DNA of 64,000 nucleotides from DATCHW01 sp036508135 (GCA_036508135.1 DATCHW010000010.1:1-64000), one strand, 5' to 3'; positions 45,331-55,512 are shown, counted from the first letter of the stretch. Notes: generated from the sequence alone by a model not told the origin. Numbers and translations: made by a program.

Positions 45331-46356
45331 TTGGACAAACCAAATATTGCTCAAAAATCACCTATAATAGAAAAAGTAAAAAAAGGAACGTACTATTGGT
45401 GTGCCTGCGGACAATCGAAAAGCCAACCTTACTGTGACGGCTCGCACAAGGGTTCAAATTTTGTTCCAATAGAAGTAATAATTCCTGAAGAAAAAAATGT
45501 TGCATGGTGCGCCTGCAAACAATCCGGTAATCGTCCATTCTGCGATGGTACTCATAAAAGTTTACAAATGAAATCTCTCTTTATAAATGGTCTAAAGGTC
45601 TGTGATTACGGAGGCTCATACCCCCCGCTAATTTTTATTCACGCTTTTCCCCTGTCTAGTAAAATGTGGAAACATCAGGTTGATTTTTTCAAAAGTCAAT
45701 ACAGAGTTATTACTTATGATGTCAGGGGTTTAGGTGAGAGCAAAACAGAAGATAACCAATATATGATGGAAAATTTTGTGGATGATTTTTTCAGCATTAT
45801 TGATAATCTTAATATTGAAAAGTCCTATGTTTGTGGATTATCAATGGGTGGATATATTATCTTAAGAGCCGCCTCAAAGGCACCCGAAAGATTTAAAGGA
45901 ATAATACTCGCAGATACTAAAGCAGAAAAAGATGATGATGAAGGCTTGTTAAACCGCTCGAATTCAATTTCACAAATCAAACGAAATGGAGTAAAAGAAT
46001 TTACCGGTGTTTTTTTAAAAAAATTAGTTACTGAAAAAAATTACGGAAAACCTTTAATCAAAGAATTTCTTGATAAAATTTTGATTGAACAAACTCCTGC
46101 AGGTATTTGCGGTGCTTTAATAGCAATTGCAACGAGGACAGATACTTCACAAGTGATTAAGAAATTGGACTTACCAACTTTGATAATTGTCGGAGAAAAA
46201 GATATTCTTATACCTTTAAATTTCTCCGTAAATTTGAATAATAGCATCAAGGAATCTAACCTTGTAATCATCCCTGATTCCGGACATTTGACAAATATCG
46301 AAAACCCGAAATTATTTAATAAAGTTGTTTCAGATTTCCTTGAACTGAATAAATAA
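45331..46356 (+). CDS. Fusion of two CDGSH iron-sulfur domains and an alpha/beta hydrolase
   Basis: This 341-residue protein starts at TTG. Two CDGSH motifs come first: Cys24, Cys26, Cys35 and His39, then Cys60, Cys62, Cys71 and His75, each able to bind a [2Fe-2S] cluster. From about residue 80 an alpha/beta hydrolase follows, with the oxyanion region HAFPLSS near 104, nucleophile Ser171 in GLSMGG, an acidic residue near 294 and His in DSGHLTNIENP near 318. CDGSH domains are usually stand-alone or attached to ferritin-like proteins, so the fusion is uncommon. The target substrate is unknown. truA lies 6 bases downstream. Confidence 0.88.
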   Translation: MDKPNIAQKSPIIEKVKKGTYYWCACGQSKSQPYCDGSHKGSNFVPIEVIIPEEKNVAWCACKQSGNRPFCDGTHKSLQMKSLFINGLKVCDYGGSYPPLIFIHAFPLSSKMWKHQVDFFKSQYRVITYDVRGLGESKTEDNQYMMENFVDDFFSIIDNLNIEKSYVCGLSMGGYIILRAASKAPERFKGIILADTKAEKDDDEGLLNRSNSISQIKRNGVKEFTGVFLKKLVTEKNYGKPLIKEFLDKILIEQTPAGICGALIAIATRTDTSQVIKKLDLPTLIIVGEKDILIPLNFSVNLNNSIKESNLVIIPDSGHLTNIENPKLFNKVVSDFLELNK

Positions 46357-46362
46357 AAAAAG

Positions 46363-47106
46363 ATGAGATTTAAGCTTTTTATTGAGTACGATGGTACAAG
46401 ATATTCCGGCTGGCAAAAGCAGCAGAATTCTAAATCAATCCAGGAAACGATATCAAATGTGATATTCAAAGTATTTAAGAAAACTAACGGCAAGAACAAA
46501 TTAATAGATCTACAAGGCTCAGGAAGAACAGATTCGGGAGTTCACGCATTCGAACAGATTGCACACCTTGAATGTGAAACTAATCTTGCACCACATATTT
46601 TTAGAATGAAGATTAACGACGAACTGCCATCCGATATAAATATTTTGAAAATTGATAAAGTAAAATCGAATTTCCATGCGAGACACTCTGCTAAATCAAG
46701 ACAATATGTTTACAGAATTTCAAGAAGGAGAACGGCATTCGAGAAAAAATACGTTTGGTGGATAAAAGATAATCTTGATATAGAAAAAATGAAATCAGCT
46801 GCCAGGCTTTTTGAAGGTTTTAATGACTTCCGGTCTTTTACAGATAAAAAAAACGATGCTGAATCCACCACAGTATTGGTGGATGAATTGATTATCGATT
46901 CTGAAGGAGATATTATTAAAATAAGAATAAAAGCTTCACACTTCTTATGGAAGATGGTAAGGAGAATTGTAGGGATTTTGGCTGAAGTTGGAAGAGGTAA
47001 TATGAATAATACTGATATAGAAAATTTTCTTGATATATACTCGAATGAACCCTCAAAATTTACAGCTCCTCCATCGGGATTATTTTTGGAAAAAGTAAAT
47101 TATTGA
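46363..47106 (+). CDS. truA: tRNA pseudouridine(38-40) synthase
   Basis: This 247-residue protein contains the family signatures YDGTRYSGWQKQ (residues 9-20), QGSGRTDSGVHA (51-62) with the catalytic Asp57, RVYRIS-like RQYVYRISRRR near 108, and HFLWKMVRRIVG near 193. TruA forms pseudouridine at positions 38-40 of the anticodon arm. It is 6 bases after the CDGSH-hydrolase gene and 3 bases before the epimerase gene. Confidence 0.96.
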   Translation: MRFKLFIEYDGTRYSGWQKQQNSKSIQETISNVIFKVFKKTNGKNKLIDLQGSGRTDSGVHAFEQIAHLECETNLAPHIFRMKINDELPSDINILKIDKVKSNFHARHSAKSRQYVYRISRRRTAFEKKYVWWIKDNLDIEKMKSAARLFEGFNDFRSFTDKKNDAESTTVLVDELIIDSEGDIIKIRIKASHFLWKMVRRIVGILAEVGRGNMNNTDIENFLDIYSNEPSKFTAPPSGLFLEKVNY

Positions 47107-47109
47107 CAG

Positions 47110-48039
47110 ATGGAAAAGACTATAGGAGTGTTCGGAGGAACGGGTTTATTAGGAACGGCATTAGTCAACAATGAAAATTTCAAAGATTGCGTTTTCTATC
47201 TATTCGTCAGATCAAAATCTTCGGTAAGAAAAATACCCTCACTTAACAAAAACCTTGAAATTGTTGAATACGATAATGATGCCGAATATGTTATAAAAGA
47301 ACTTAATAACTGTCAAGTTGTAATAAATTTTGCAGGAGCTTCTATAGCAGGGAAAAAATGGACTAAAGATTATAAACAAATTATTTATGATAGCAGAATA
47401 AATTCAACACGGAGAATCGTCAACTCTATAAAACTTAATGATTCGAAGCCTGAATTATTAATTAATGCATCGGCAACCGGTATCTACGGTTCGAGACAAA
47501 ATGAAGAGTTGAACGAAAATTCTGAGATTGGAAATGATTTTTTGGCAAATTTGTGCACAGAGTGGGAGAATGAAGCATTAAAATTTACTGGAGTTGGAAA
47601 TAGAGTGGTATTATTGAGAACCGGTATTGTATTAAGCAGAGAAGGCGGTGCTTTACAAAAATTTATAAATCCTTTCAAGTTTTTTGTAGGTGGACATCAA
47701 GGAAGCGGTAAACAATGGATTTCATGGATTCATATACAAGATTTTATTTCCATAATTTATTTTGTGATAACAAATAATAAAATCGAAGATTCTTTGAATT
47801 GTACATCAGAATTTCCTGTCACGAATAAAGATTTTGCAAATATTTTAGGTGAAACACTGAATAGACCCTCATTCTTTTTTGTACCTGAATTTATTCTCAA
47901 AATTGTATTAGGAGAATTTTCGGAAACAATCTTGACGGGTCAGAGAGTAATTCCTGAGAAATTACTTGCAAATGGTTTTAAATTTGAATACCCTGATTTA
48001 AAAAGTGCATTAGATAATTTACTTGCTGAAATAAAATGA
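47110..48039 (+). CDS. TIGR01777-type epimerase (SDR39U1/YfcH-like)
   Basis: This 309-residue SDR has GVFGGTGLLGTALV (near residues 6-19), NFAGASIAGKKWTKDYKQIIYDSRI near 77-101, ATGIYGSR near 125, and WISWIHIQDFISII near 200. All are typical of the YfcH/SDR39U1 family of unknown substrate. The normal catalytic YxxxK Tyr is not easy to locate, as is usual for the family. It overlaps the kinase gene by 4 bases (ATGA). Confidence 0.9.
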   Translation: MEKTIGVFGGTGLLGTALVNNENFKDCVFYLFVRSKSSVRKIPSLNKNLEIVEYDNDAEYVIKELNNCQVVINFAGASIAGKKWTKDYKQIIYDSRINSTRRIVNSIKLNDSKPELLINASATGIYGSRQNEELNENSEIGNDFLANLCTEWENEALKFTGVGNRVVLLRTGIVLSREGGALQKFINPFKFFVGGHQGSGKQWISWIHIQDFISIIYFVITNNKIEDSLNCTSEFPVTNKDFANILGETLNRPSFFFVPEFILKIVLGEFSETILTGQRVIPEKLLANGFKFEYPDLKSALDNLLAEIK

Positions 48040-49043
48040 AAGTTTTAGAATATCTTTTCCGGAAGACATTTAAAATATCGGTTGATACTATCGAAGAACT
48101 AAAAGCTCACTCCTCAGATCGGAGAATATTTCGACTCAAATCCGGAAGTTTTAGATGCATAGGGATATATAATAAATATGTTGAAGAAAATGAGGCTTTC
48201 CTTCAGTTTTCTATAGCATTTAAGACATCTAACTTAAAAGTACCTTTAGTATATGCACATTCAAAAAATCTCAAATATTATCTTGAAGAAGACCTGGGAG
48301 ATTTCACACTTCAGGAATACTTAAACCAGATAAATCCTTCTGACAGAAATAAAATCAAATTATACAAAAAAGCATTGGATAACCTTATAGATTTTCAATT
48401 AATAGGAGCATATGTAATAGATTATAAATATTGTTATCAGACTGATGTTTTCAATAAAGAACAAATTGATTCAGATCTAAAGCAATTTAAAAAATATTTT
48501 GCACATAAATTTTTAAGATTAAATCAATTAAATCTCGGGTATAATTTTTTAGTTGAATTTTTCAGCAAGACAATTACGGGTAAAAGGAATTTATATTTTA
48601 TGTATCGTGACTTTCAACCACGAAATATTATGGTGAAAAAAGGAGATTTATTCTTTATTGATTATCAATCCGGGAGAAAAGGACCTTTACAATACGATCT
48701 TTCATCTTTTTTATTATCCGGTAGTATCGATATCAGTGATAAGCAGAGGACAATTTTACTTAATTATTATTTGAAAAAATTATCCGAACGAATTAATATT
48801 AAAAAAGAATTATTTATAAAAAATTATTACAAAATTTCTATCATCAGATTATTGCAAATGCTGGGAAGTTATGGGTACAGTTATTCTGTAACAGGGAAGA
48901 AATTGTATTTAATTAAATCCTTAAAAGCAATTGGAAATATTCAACAAATAATGAAAAATATTAAGAATAGATCTGTAATTAATTTTTTAAACAATGTAGT
49001 TACTTCAAAAGAGAGAATTATTCATATCTTAGAGCATCTATAG
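48036..49043 (+). CDS. APH-fold phosphotransferase (possible AmgK-like sugar kinase)
   Basis: This 335-residue protein has the aminoglycoside-phosphotransferase/protein-kinase-like catalytic loop YRDFQPRNIMV (about residues 190-200) and a metal-binding FIDYQSGRKGP. These, with the following YDLSSFL, are shared with AmgK-type kinases that phosphorylate MurNAc in cell-wall recycling. anmK in the same window makes a recycling role conceivable, but the two are far apart and the substrate is not proven. Its 3' end overlaps the convergent permease gene by 26 bases. Confidence 0.78.
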   Translation: MKVLEYLFRKTFKISVDTIEELKAHSSDRRIFRLKSGSFRCIGIYNKYVEENEAFLQFSIAFKTSNLKVPLVYAHSKNLKYYLEEDLGDFTLQEYLNQINPSDRNKIKLYKKALDNLIDFQLIGAYVIDYKYCYQTDVFNKEQIDSDLKQFKKYFAHKFLRLNQLNLGYNFLVEFFSKTITGKRNLYFMYRDFQPRNIMVKKGDLFFIDYQSGRKGPLQYDLSSFLLSGSIDISDKQRTILLNYYLKKLSERINIKKELFIKNYYKISIIRLLQMLGSYGYSYSVTGKKLYLIKSLKAIGNIQQIMKNIKNRSVINFLNNVVTSKERIIHILEHL

Positions 49044-50250
49044 GATTCAATTTTGCTGCCTTATAAGCCGGATAAACACCAAAAACAATTCCGACAACTG
49101 AACAAACTACTAATCCAATAATAACCCAATCATAAGGTATGACTACTTTTGTATTTAAATACAGGCCAACGAGATTACCGGTTAAAACACCTAAAATAAT
49201 TCCAATTATACCTCCGATTTCCGATAATATAATGGCTTCCGTTAAAAATTGTGAGAGTATATTTACATTTTTAGCACCTATTGCTTTACGGATTCCGATT
49301 TCTTTAGTTCGCTCAGTTACAGATACAAGCATAATGTTCATAATACCTATACCTGCTGCGAGTAAGGCAATAAATGAAATAAAACCGGCACCATATTTAA
49401 AATACTGAGTGAATTTATTAACTTCTCCAATAAGGGATTCATTTGAGTATATTTCGAAGTCATTATCTTCCCCCGGTTGCAGCTTTCTCACAATACGCAT
49501 AGCGCTAATAATATTCTCTTGAGTTTCATCATATAAAGTTTTGCTCGGTGCCTGGACAGCGATATTAATGGATCTATTAGTTTTGCCATATATTTCCTGC
49601 ATCTTCGTTATAGGAATGGCTGCGAAATTATCTCTGCTTTGACCGAAACTTTCACCTTTGGATTCAAACACACCGATTATTGTAAATTCGTTTTTATCTA
49701 AAATAATTTTTTTACCAACAGGATTCTCACGTGCAAATAATTTTTCCACAACATCTGTACCGATAACTGTATTATCTGTTGAACTCGAAATGTCATTTTC
49801 AGTAAAATATCTTCCATCTTTAATTGTGTAATCATTACAACCGGGGAAATCAAGATTAGCACCGACAATCATATAACTTGGATTTGTGGTTTCTTTCCCA
49901 TATTTAAAAGTTTTGGAAGACTGATAATCTTCCAATGAAATATATTTGTATAAAGTTGCCTTTTCTATCAAACGAAGTCCCTGCTCATAAGTGATATCCG
50001 GTCTGTTTCTAAATTTCGCACGCATCTTAGGGTCTCCGAAATTCATTGCAGGAAATTTCTGTATCTGAAAAGTATTACTACCGAGCTGGCTCAATCCACT
50101 TTCAATACCTGCTTGAAGAGCATTCAAAAGTGTCATTATCGCAATAATAGAAAAAACACCTATTACAATCCCTGCTAAAGTAAGGATTGCCCTTAATTTA
50201 TTAGACTTAATAGTATTTACTGATAACTTAAAAACTTCTGTAACGATCAT
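49018..50250 (-). CDS. MacB-type ABC transporter permease (second copy)
   Basis: This 410-residue permease has one N-terminal membrane segment (LAGIVIGVFSIIAIMTLLNALQAG), a periplasmic MacB_PCD domain and three C-terminal segments; IMLVSVTERTKEIGIRKAIGAK and IDALRYE are diagnostic. It works with a MacB/LolD-like ATPase. It lies downstream of its paralogue, the ATPase, a membrane fusion protein and a TolC-like factor, so the cluster looks like a tripartite exporter or an envelope-stress mechanotransmission system. Confidence 0.9.
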   Translation of the reverse strand: MIVTEVFKLSVNTIKSNKLRAILTLAGIVIGVFSIIAIMTLLNALQAGIESGLSQLGSNTFQIQKFPAMNFGDPKMRAKFRNRPDITYEQGLRLIEKATLYKYISLEDYQSSKTFKYGKETTNPSYMIVGANLDFPGCNDYTIKDGRYFTENDISSSTDNTVIGTDVVEKLFARENPVGKKIILDKNEFTIIGVFESKGESFGQSRDNFAAIPITKMQEIYGKTNRSINIAVQAPSKTLYDETQENIISAMRIVRKLQPGEDNDFEIYSNESLIGEVNKFTQYFKYGAGFISFIALLAAGIGIMNIMLVSVTERTKEIGIRKAIGAKNVNILSQFLTEAIILSEIGGIIGIILGVLTGNLVGLYLNTKVVIPYDWVIIGLVVCSVVGIVFGVYPAYKAAKLNPIDALRYE

Positions 50251-50266
50251 AATTTATAATAAAATG

Positions 50267-51493
50267 TTATTCATATCTTAATGAATCCACCGGATCAAGT
50301 TTTGCGGCATTATAAGCCGGAAAATAACCGGACATTAATCCGAATAAAATTGAAATAAATAAAGACAAACCCACAATCCATAATGGCATTGAAGTCGGTA
50401 ATACGAATGCATTAATTATCAAACTAATAGGAAATGCTATCATTATTCCAATAATTCCTCCCAAAAGGCATATAACAATTGATTCAATAAGGAATTGCAA
50501 TAATATTGTTCTGCGGCGAGCTCCGATGGCTTTTCTTATGCCTATTTCTTTGGTTCTTTCTTTTACGGAAACGAACATAATATTAGCTATACCTACTGAT
50601 CCAACAATCAGACTTAGTGAGGTAATGAGCGAACCGATAATTTTTATTAATGAAGTAAGTGATTCATATGTACTTTTGAAAGCTTCCTGCTGATTGATTC
50701 CGAAATCATCTTTTGCACCTAAAGGGACTTTTCTTGCTTTACGCATAATAGAAATCACTTCTTCTTTCGTCTCATCAAGTTTGTTTATATCTGCTGCTTT
50801 TACATTTATTGATAAACTTCTTTTCGTTCCAAAAAGAGTAAAGAATCTTTGAATCGGAAGTATCACTCTGTTATCAAGGCTAAAAAGACCAAGCATGCTC
50901 CCCTGCTTTTCCAAGACACCTATTACCCGGAAAGAATAACTACCTATCTTGATCGTCTTTCCGATAGGATTTACATTTTCAAAAAATGCTTTTTTAACAT
51001 CATAACCTATAAGGCAGACCGGATATCCGCCTTCAGATTCACGTGCATTAAAAAATCTTCCGTCATCTACATTTACCCCTAAAGTTTTTTGATACTCATC
51101 AGTAGATGCAAGTGTAAATACATTTTCGAGAGATAGATCACCGTACTTCAATGTTCTCATAGAACCGACCGAAGGAGATATTGAGGCAGAAGTCTGTGAG
51201 AATTTTTTCAAGAATTCAAATTGATTCATCGTTATATCTTTCCTGTTTCTGTAAAAAGCCCAGTCTTCCTTTCCAAACCATTCAAACTTCTGGACATACA
51301 ATACATCAGCTCCTATAGAGGCAATGCTTTTTTCGAATGCCTGATTAATTCCTTCAATGGCTGTCTGCATTAGAGTTACTGCAGTGATTCCGATAACAAT
51401 TCCGAGAGTTGCAAGAATAGAACGCATTTTATTTCCTAAAATCGCGGTTACCGCAATTATTATACTTTCCTTTATTTCAAGTAATATATTCAT
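50267..51493 (-). CDS. MacB-type ABC transporter permease (first copy)
   Basis: This 408-residue paralogue of the next gene has LGIVIGITAVTLMQTAIEGI near the N-terminus, a MacB_PCD periplasmic domain and the diagnostic IMFVSVKERTKEIGIRKAIGARR and VDSLRYE. The pair probably forms a heterodimer in the inner membrane. It is 15 bases from the ATPase gene and 16 from its paralogue. Confidence 0.9.
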   Translation of the reverse strand: MNILLEIKESIIIAVTAILGNKMRSILATLGIVIGITAVTLMQTAIEGINQAFEKSIASIGADVLYVQKFEWFGKEDWAFYRNRKDITMNQFEFLKKFSQTSASISPSVGSMRTLKYGDLSLENVFTLASTDEYQKTLGVNVDDGRFFNARESEGGYPVCLIGYDVKKAFFENVNPIGKTIKIGSYSFRVIGVLEKQGSMLGLFSLDNRVILPIQRFFTLFGTKRSLSINVKAADINKLDETKEEVISIMRKARKVPLGAKDDFGINQQEAFKSTYESLTSLIKIIGSLITSLSLIVGSVGIANIMFVSVKERTKEIGIRKAIGARRRTILLQFLIESIVICLLGGIIGIMIAFPISLIINAFVLPTSMPLWIVGLSLFISILFGLMSGYFPAYNAAKLDPVDSLRYE

Positions 51494-51508
51494 AAAGTTA
51501 TTCCTTAA

Positions 51509-52201
51509 TCACAATTTAACTTTTGAATAATCACTCTCAATTCTTCCGTCCCTTAACTTAACTGTTCGCTGTGCATGCTTTGCGATGTCTTCCTCGTGAG
51601 TTACGAGAATGATTGTATTTCCATTCGAGCTTAAATCTGAGAACAAAGCCATTATCTCTTCTCCCGTTTTTGAATCTAAATTTCCTGTAGGTTCATCGGC
51701 AAGAATGATAGAAGGATTATTTACTAATGCTCTTGCAACAGCCACTCTTTGCCGCTGCCCACCCGATAATTCATTTGGTTTATGCTTCAACCTGTCTCCT
51801 AATCCAACATTCACCAATGCTTCTTCAGCTTTCTGTACTCTGTCCTGATAATGTAATCCTGAATATATTAACGGAAGTTCTACATTATGTAGTGCATCAA
51901 TTCTTGGAAGCAGATTAAACGTCTGAAATACAAATCCAATTTCTTTATTCCGTATACCGGCAAGTTCATCATCATCCATTTCACTGACGTTTTTGTCATT
52001 CAGAATATAATCTCCGCTTGTTGGTGTGTCTAAACAGCCGATAATATTCATTAATGTCGATTTCCCGGAACCCGATGGTCCCATTATTGCAATGTATTCA
52101 TTTTTCTTTATGTCTAAATCTATTCCATCCAGTGCAAATAATTCTTCCGCACCCATTTCATAGACCTTCACCAAATTACGTATTTCAATAAGATTACCCA
52201 T
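51509..52201 (-). CDS. MacB/LolD-type ABC transporter ATPase
   Basis: This 230-residue nucleotide-binding protein has Walker A GPSGSGKST (near 41-49), the signature LSGGQRQRVAVARAL (near 145-159) and Walker B ILADEPTGNLD. The short length and spacing are those of the LolD/MacB group. It is the energy module for the two following permease genes and is preceded by the membrane fusion protein gene. Confidence 0.95.
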   Translation of the reverse strand: MGNLIEIRNLVKVYEMGAEELFALDGIDLDIKKNEYIAIMGPSGSGKSTLMNIIGCLDTPTSGDYILNDKNVSEMDDDELAGIRNKEIGFVFQTFNLLPRIDALHNVELPLIYSGLHYQDRVQKAEEALVNVGLGDRLKHKPNELSGGQRQRVAVARALVNNPSIILADEPTGNLDSKTGEEIMALFSDLSSNGNTIILVTHEEDIAKHAQRTVKLRDGRIESDYSKVKL

Positions 52202-52228
52202 ACAAATCTTAGTTTTGTTTTTTAATTA

Positions 52229-53566
52229 TTATTCCACTTTTTTATCAAGTGCTTTTTGCTTGTTATCAACTTTCACTTTTGAATTATCTTCGAGGTCTTT
52301 ATTAATTGCTTTAAAACTTCCTTTTACAACTTCTGCTCCTTCTGATAATCCTTCCACTAATTCGATATAAGTATCATTACTGATTCCTGTTTTCACTTCT
52401 TTCTTTTTTGCAATACCATTTTCAATCACGAATACAACCTCTTTAGGTTTCATTTTTTTATTTGATTTTTCTTCACCTGCTCTTATTAAGTTTTCATCTT
52501 TTGTTTCATCTTTAACTTCAATTTGCATTTCTTCCCTTGTAGTAACTGATTGTATCGGAACTGCTATTACGTCATTTTTCTTTTGGACTTCAATATCTAC
52601 CGTACAACTCATACCCGGTCTCAGCTCTACATTTTTATCGATTATTCTGATTTTCACAATAAAATTTACTACTTCTTCCTGTGTACCTGTTGCTTTGGAT
52701 TGAGCAGTATTAGCAATTTCATAGACATATCCGTTAAAAATCCTGTTAGGAAAAGCGTCTATTTGCACTCTTGCAGTATCACCTAATTTAATTAACGTAA
52801 CATCCGATTCACCAACTTCCACCTGGCATTCCATATTTGCAAGATCAGAAATCGTCATAATCTGAGAACCAATATTAAAACTCGTCCCTAAAACTTTTTC
52901 CCCTAATTCGTTATTTAATTGTGTTACAGTTCCTGAAATAGGTGCATTAATAGTTGTCTTTGAGATATCATACTGAACTGATGATAAAGATGCTCTTTGC
53001 TGGTTTATCTGAGCTCTAGTCGTATTCATTTGAGCAAGATTTAAATCATAAGCATTCTGAGCATTATCCAGATCACTTTGAGAAGCTAAATCTTTATTGA
53101 ATAATTCTTTTGTTCGATTTAACTCTAACAGATATTTTTGTAAAGTAACCTCCTGTGCTTTGAGATTACTTTCCTGAACTTTTATAGCTGCATCTTGCTG
53201 TTTCAACTGGGGAAAATAAGCATCAGGTTTTATTCTAACTAGCAGATCTCCTTTTTTAACATCATCACCTTCTTTAAATGGGAGAGCAATTATTTCTCCG
53301 CTTACTTCAGCACTAATGTTAATTTTAGTTTCAGATTGGATTTTCCCTGTTGCTGTTACTACCTGAATTATATTTTGCTTTGAAACTTTTTCAGTCTGAA
53401 CATCAATTAATTTTTCCTTTTTACCTGAAATTACTACTGCTATAATTATTAATAAAATTATAACAATGATTCCTATCCACAGAATTTTTTTACTTTTTCT
53501 TTTTTTCTTTACTTTTTTTACACCTGTATTTACATTTACCGGGGCAATAATTTTTTCGTCCGCCAT
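52229..53566 (-). CDS. HlyD/MacA-like membrane fusion protein
   Basis: This 445-residue protein has a Lys-rich cytoplasmic start, one membrane segment (about 29-48), a lipoyl half domain (GKIQSETKINISAEVSGEI near 75, INAPISGTVTQLN near 210), an alpha-helical hairpin between them, and a beta-barrel region. A charged insertion (about residues 352-370) is present near the C-terminus. It links the ABC permeases in the inner membrane to the TolC-like channel encoded just upstream. Confidence 0.92.
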   Translation of the reverse strand: MADEKIIAPVNVNTGVKKVKKKRKSKKILWIGIIVIILLIIIAVVISGKKEKLIDVQTEKVSKQNIIQVVTATGKIQSETKINISAEVSGEIIALPFKEGDDVKKGDLLVRIKPDAYFPQLKQQDAAIKVQESNLKAQEVTLQKYLLELNRTKELFNKDLASQSDLDNAQNAYDLNLAQMNTTRAQINQQRASLSSVQYDISKTTINAPISGTVTQLNNELGEKVLGTSFNIGSQIMTISDLANMECQVEVGESDVTLIKLGDTARVQIDAFPNRIFNGYVYEIANTAQSKATGTQEEVVNFIVKIRIIDKNVELRPGMSCTVDIEVQKKNDVIAVPIQSVTTREEMQIEVKDETKDENLIRAGEEKSNKKMKPKEVVFVIENGIAKKKEVKTGISNDTYIELVEGLSEGAEVVKGSFKAINKDLEDNSKVKVDNKQKALDKKVE

Positions 53567-53578
53567 ATTATTTTGATT

Positions 53579-54919
53579 TTAATAATTAATTATTCCAGTT
53601 AAGTATTTAATTAGACTTTCAGCAAGCAGAAAACTATATATAGCATTGATTTTATTTATTTTTAGATTGTTTAAGGCTGTAATTGCTGTCTGTAAATCAA
53701 GAAGAGTTCCATATCCGATTCTGTAATTCTCTTCAGATAATTTCACATCCTGTTCTGCAGATGCAATGCTTCTATCAAGAATTTCTGCCTGTTTATATGC
53801 TGTTTGTAAATCATATACAGCTTTCTTTATATCAGATTTTATCTGCAATTCTAATCTAATTAAGTCTTGCTGTTTTTGCATTATATTCACTTCTGCTATC
53901 TGCCTGTTCACATCGAGATTAAATCCCTGAAATATTGAATAATTTAGAGATAAGCCAAATGAAAATGTACGGTTATTATCAATTTCATTTGCCTTGTTAC
54001 CGCTTATATTATAATTTCCAAACGCACTTAGCGAAGGCCAGTATAAATATTTATTTGCTATCGATAATTTTATCTCATTCACTTTTATATCCTGAAGACC
54101 ACTTTTATAATCATACCTGTTATTGATTGCCTGAGCCGTAAGTCCTGCAACATTTCCATAATTATTCAACCTTTCTTTTAGTTCAGTTACTGTATAGAAA
54201 GGTATTTCTTTCATATCAACTTCAATCTCTGTATCGGTATCAGCATACATAGCAAATAATAAATCTATTTTTGCTTTTTGAACATCATTTGTTGCACTTT
54301 CAAGGCTTAGTTCATTCTGTGCAACCAGTACATCTTGTTTATAAATTTCTGCTATTGTTTTTTTTCCTACATTTACGTACTCTTTAATCATAGCAAGTTG
54401 GTCTTGAGAATTCTTCAGATTTTCATTTTGAATTTCTACCAGATACGATTTTCTAAGTAAATCAAAATATTTCTGTGTTACATCGATAATGATATCTTTT
54501 TTTGCTTTTTCGTACTGTAGATTTAGAAGATTGATATTCTGATTGTTCAGCTCAATATTCTCATAATTTGCAAAACCATTGAAAAGTGTCACTTGTGAAT
54601 TAATGGATGCACTCCAGTTATCACGGGTCGTATTCTGGTCAGGTACATTTATTGGAAACCCGTTTTGGTAAATCACTCCGCCTTGAGAAACTGAATTCGT
54701 TTTATTCCATCCTGTAGATATAGAAAGAGAAGGGATTAAACTCCCTTTTGATAATTTCAAATTCAAGTTTTGAATTGTGAGATTATTTCTTAATGTTAAT
54801 AAGTCTTTATTATTATCTAAAGCAAGCAGAATAGCCTTATTAAGGGTAAATTTCTCTTGAGCATTAGAATAATTAATAACAAAGAGCGATAAGATAATTA
54901 AAAAAATTATTTTTTTCAT
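53579..54919 (-). CDS. TolC-like outer-membrane efflux protein
   Basis: This 446-residue protein begins with a signal peptide at MKKIIFLIILSLFVINYSNAQ and has the duplicated helical-barrel pattern of OEP/TolC factors, with IYKQDVLVAQNEL and LDRSIASAEQDVKLSEENYRIGYGTLLDLQTA. I place the start at 54919, since the upstream ATG at 55042 would add 41 residues that break the signal peptide. It is the first gene of the exporter operon, followed by the fusion protein after 12 bases. Confidence 0.92.
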   Translation of the reverse strand: MKKIIFLIILSLFVINYSNAQEKFTLNKAILLALDNNKDLLTLRNNLTIQNLNLKLSKGSLIPSLSISTGWNKTNSVSQGGVIYQNGFPINVPDQNTTRDNWSASINSQVTLFNGFANYENIELNNQNINLLNLQYEKAKKDIIIDVTQKYFDLLRKSYLVEIQNENLKNSQDQLAMIKEYVNVGKKTIAEIYKQDVLVAQNELSLESATNDVQKAKIDLLFAMYADTDTEIEVDMKEIPFYTVTELKERLNNYGNVAGLTAQAINNRYDYKSGLQDIKVNEIKLSIANKYLYWPSLSAFGNYNISGNKANEIDNNRTFSFGLSLNYSIFQGFNLDVNRQIAEVNIMQKQQDLIRLELQIKSDIKKAVYDLQTAYKQAEILDRSIASAEQDVKLSEENYRIGYGTLLDLQTAITALNNLKINKINAIYSFLLAESLIKYLTGIINY

Positions 54920-55107
54920 TAATATTTTGATATTATTTTTTAGTATACGTAAATAAAGATAAGTAGTTTCAATTAAATTTAATATATATAAATTAAAAAT
55001 TTTATCGATTATGATATAAATGATATTGTAATTAAAGTTCATTTTCAGGGCTCTATTTTGAATTTATATTTGGGTTTAAATTTACTTTATTAAAGAAAAA
55101 TACTATT

Positions 55108-55512
55108 ATGTTATACGTTACAAGAAAAGAACATTTTTCCGCTTCGCATAGACTCCATAATCCCGAATTTGATAAATTGGGAAATGAAGAACTTTTTGGG
55201 AAATGTAATAACTTTCACGGTCATAACTATTATCTTGAGGTTACAATTGCCGGAAAAGTGGATCCCAAAAGCGGTTATGTAGTTGACATGAAAATTCTCA
55301 AAAGTATAATTCTGAATGAAATTATCGAAAGAGTTGACCATAAGTTTCTAAACGAAGTGGATTTGTTCAAAGATGTAATTCCCACAACCGAAAATATGGC
55401 TTTAACATTTTGGGATATACTTAATAGAAAGATCAATTTCCATAATGCAAAACTTTTTTCAATTAAACTTTACGAGACCGAAAAAAATTTCGTAGAACTG
55501 AGAATTGACTAA
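55108..55512 (+). CDS. 6-pyruvoyltetrahydropterin synthase/QueD family protein
   Basis: This 134-residue protein has zinc-binding His in FSASHRL (12-18) and NFHGHNY (37-43), a Cys just before (GKCNN), and the active-site region VVDMKILK, VDHKFLNEV, PTTENMALTFW. The family includes PTPS (tetrahydrobiopterin) and QueD (queuosine precursor). QueD is the more frequent role in bacteria, but no other que gene is in the window. The RNA methyltransferase gene overlaps its last 8 bases. Confidence 0.9.
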   Translation: MLYVTRKEHFSASHRLHNPEFDKLGNEELFGKCNNFHGHNYYLEVTIAGKVDPKSGYVVDMKILKSIILNEIIERVDHKFLNEVDLFKDVIPTTENMALTFWDILNRKINFHNAKLFSIKLYETEKNFVELRID

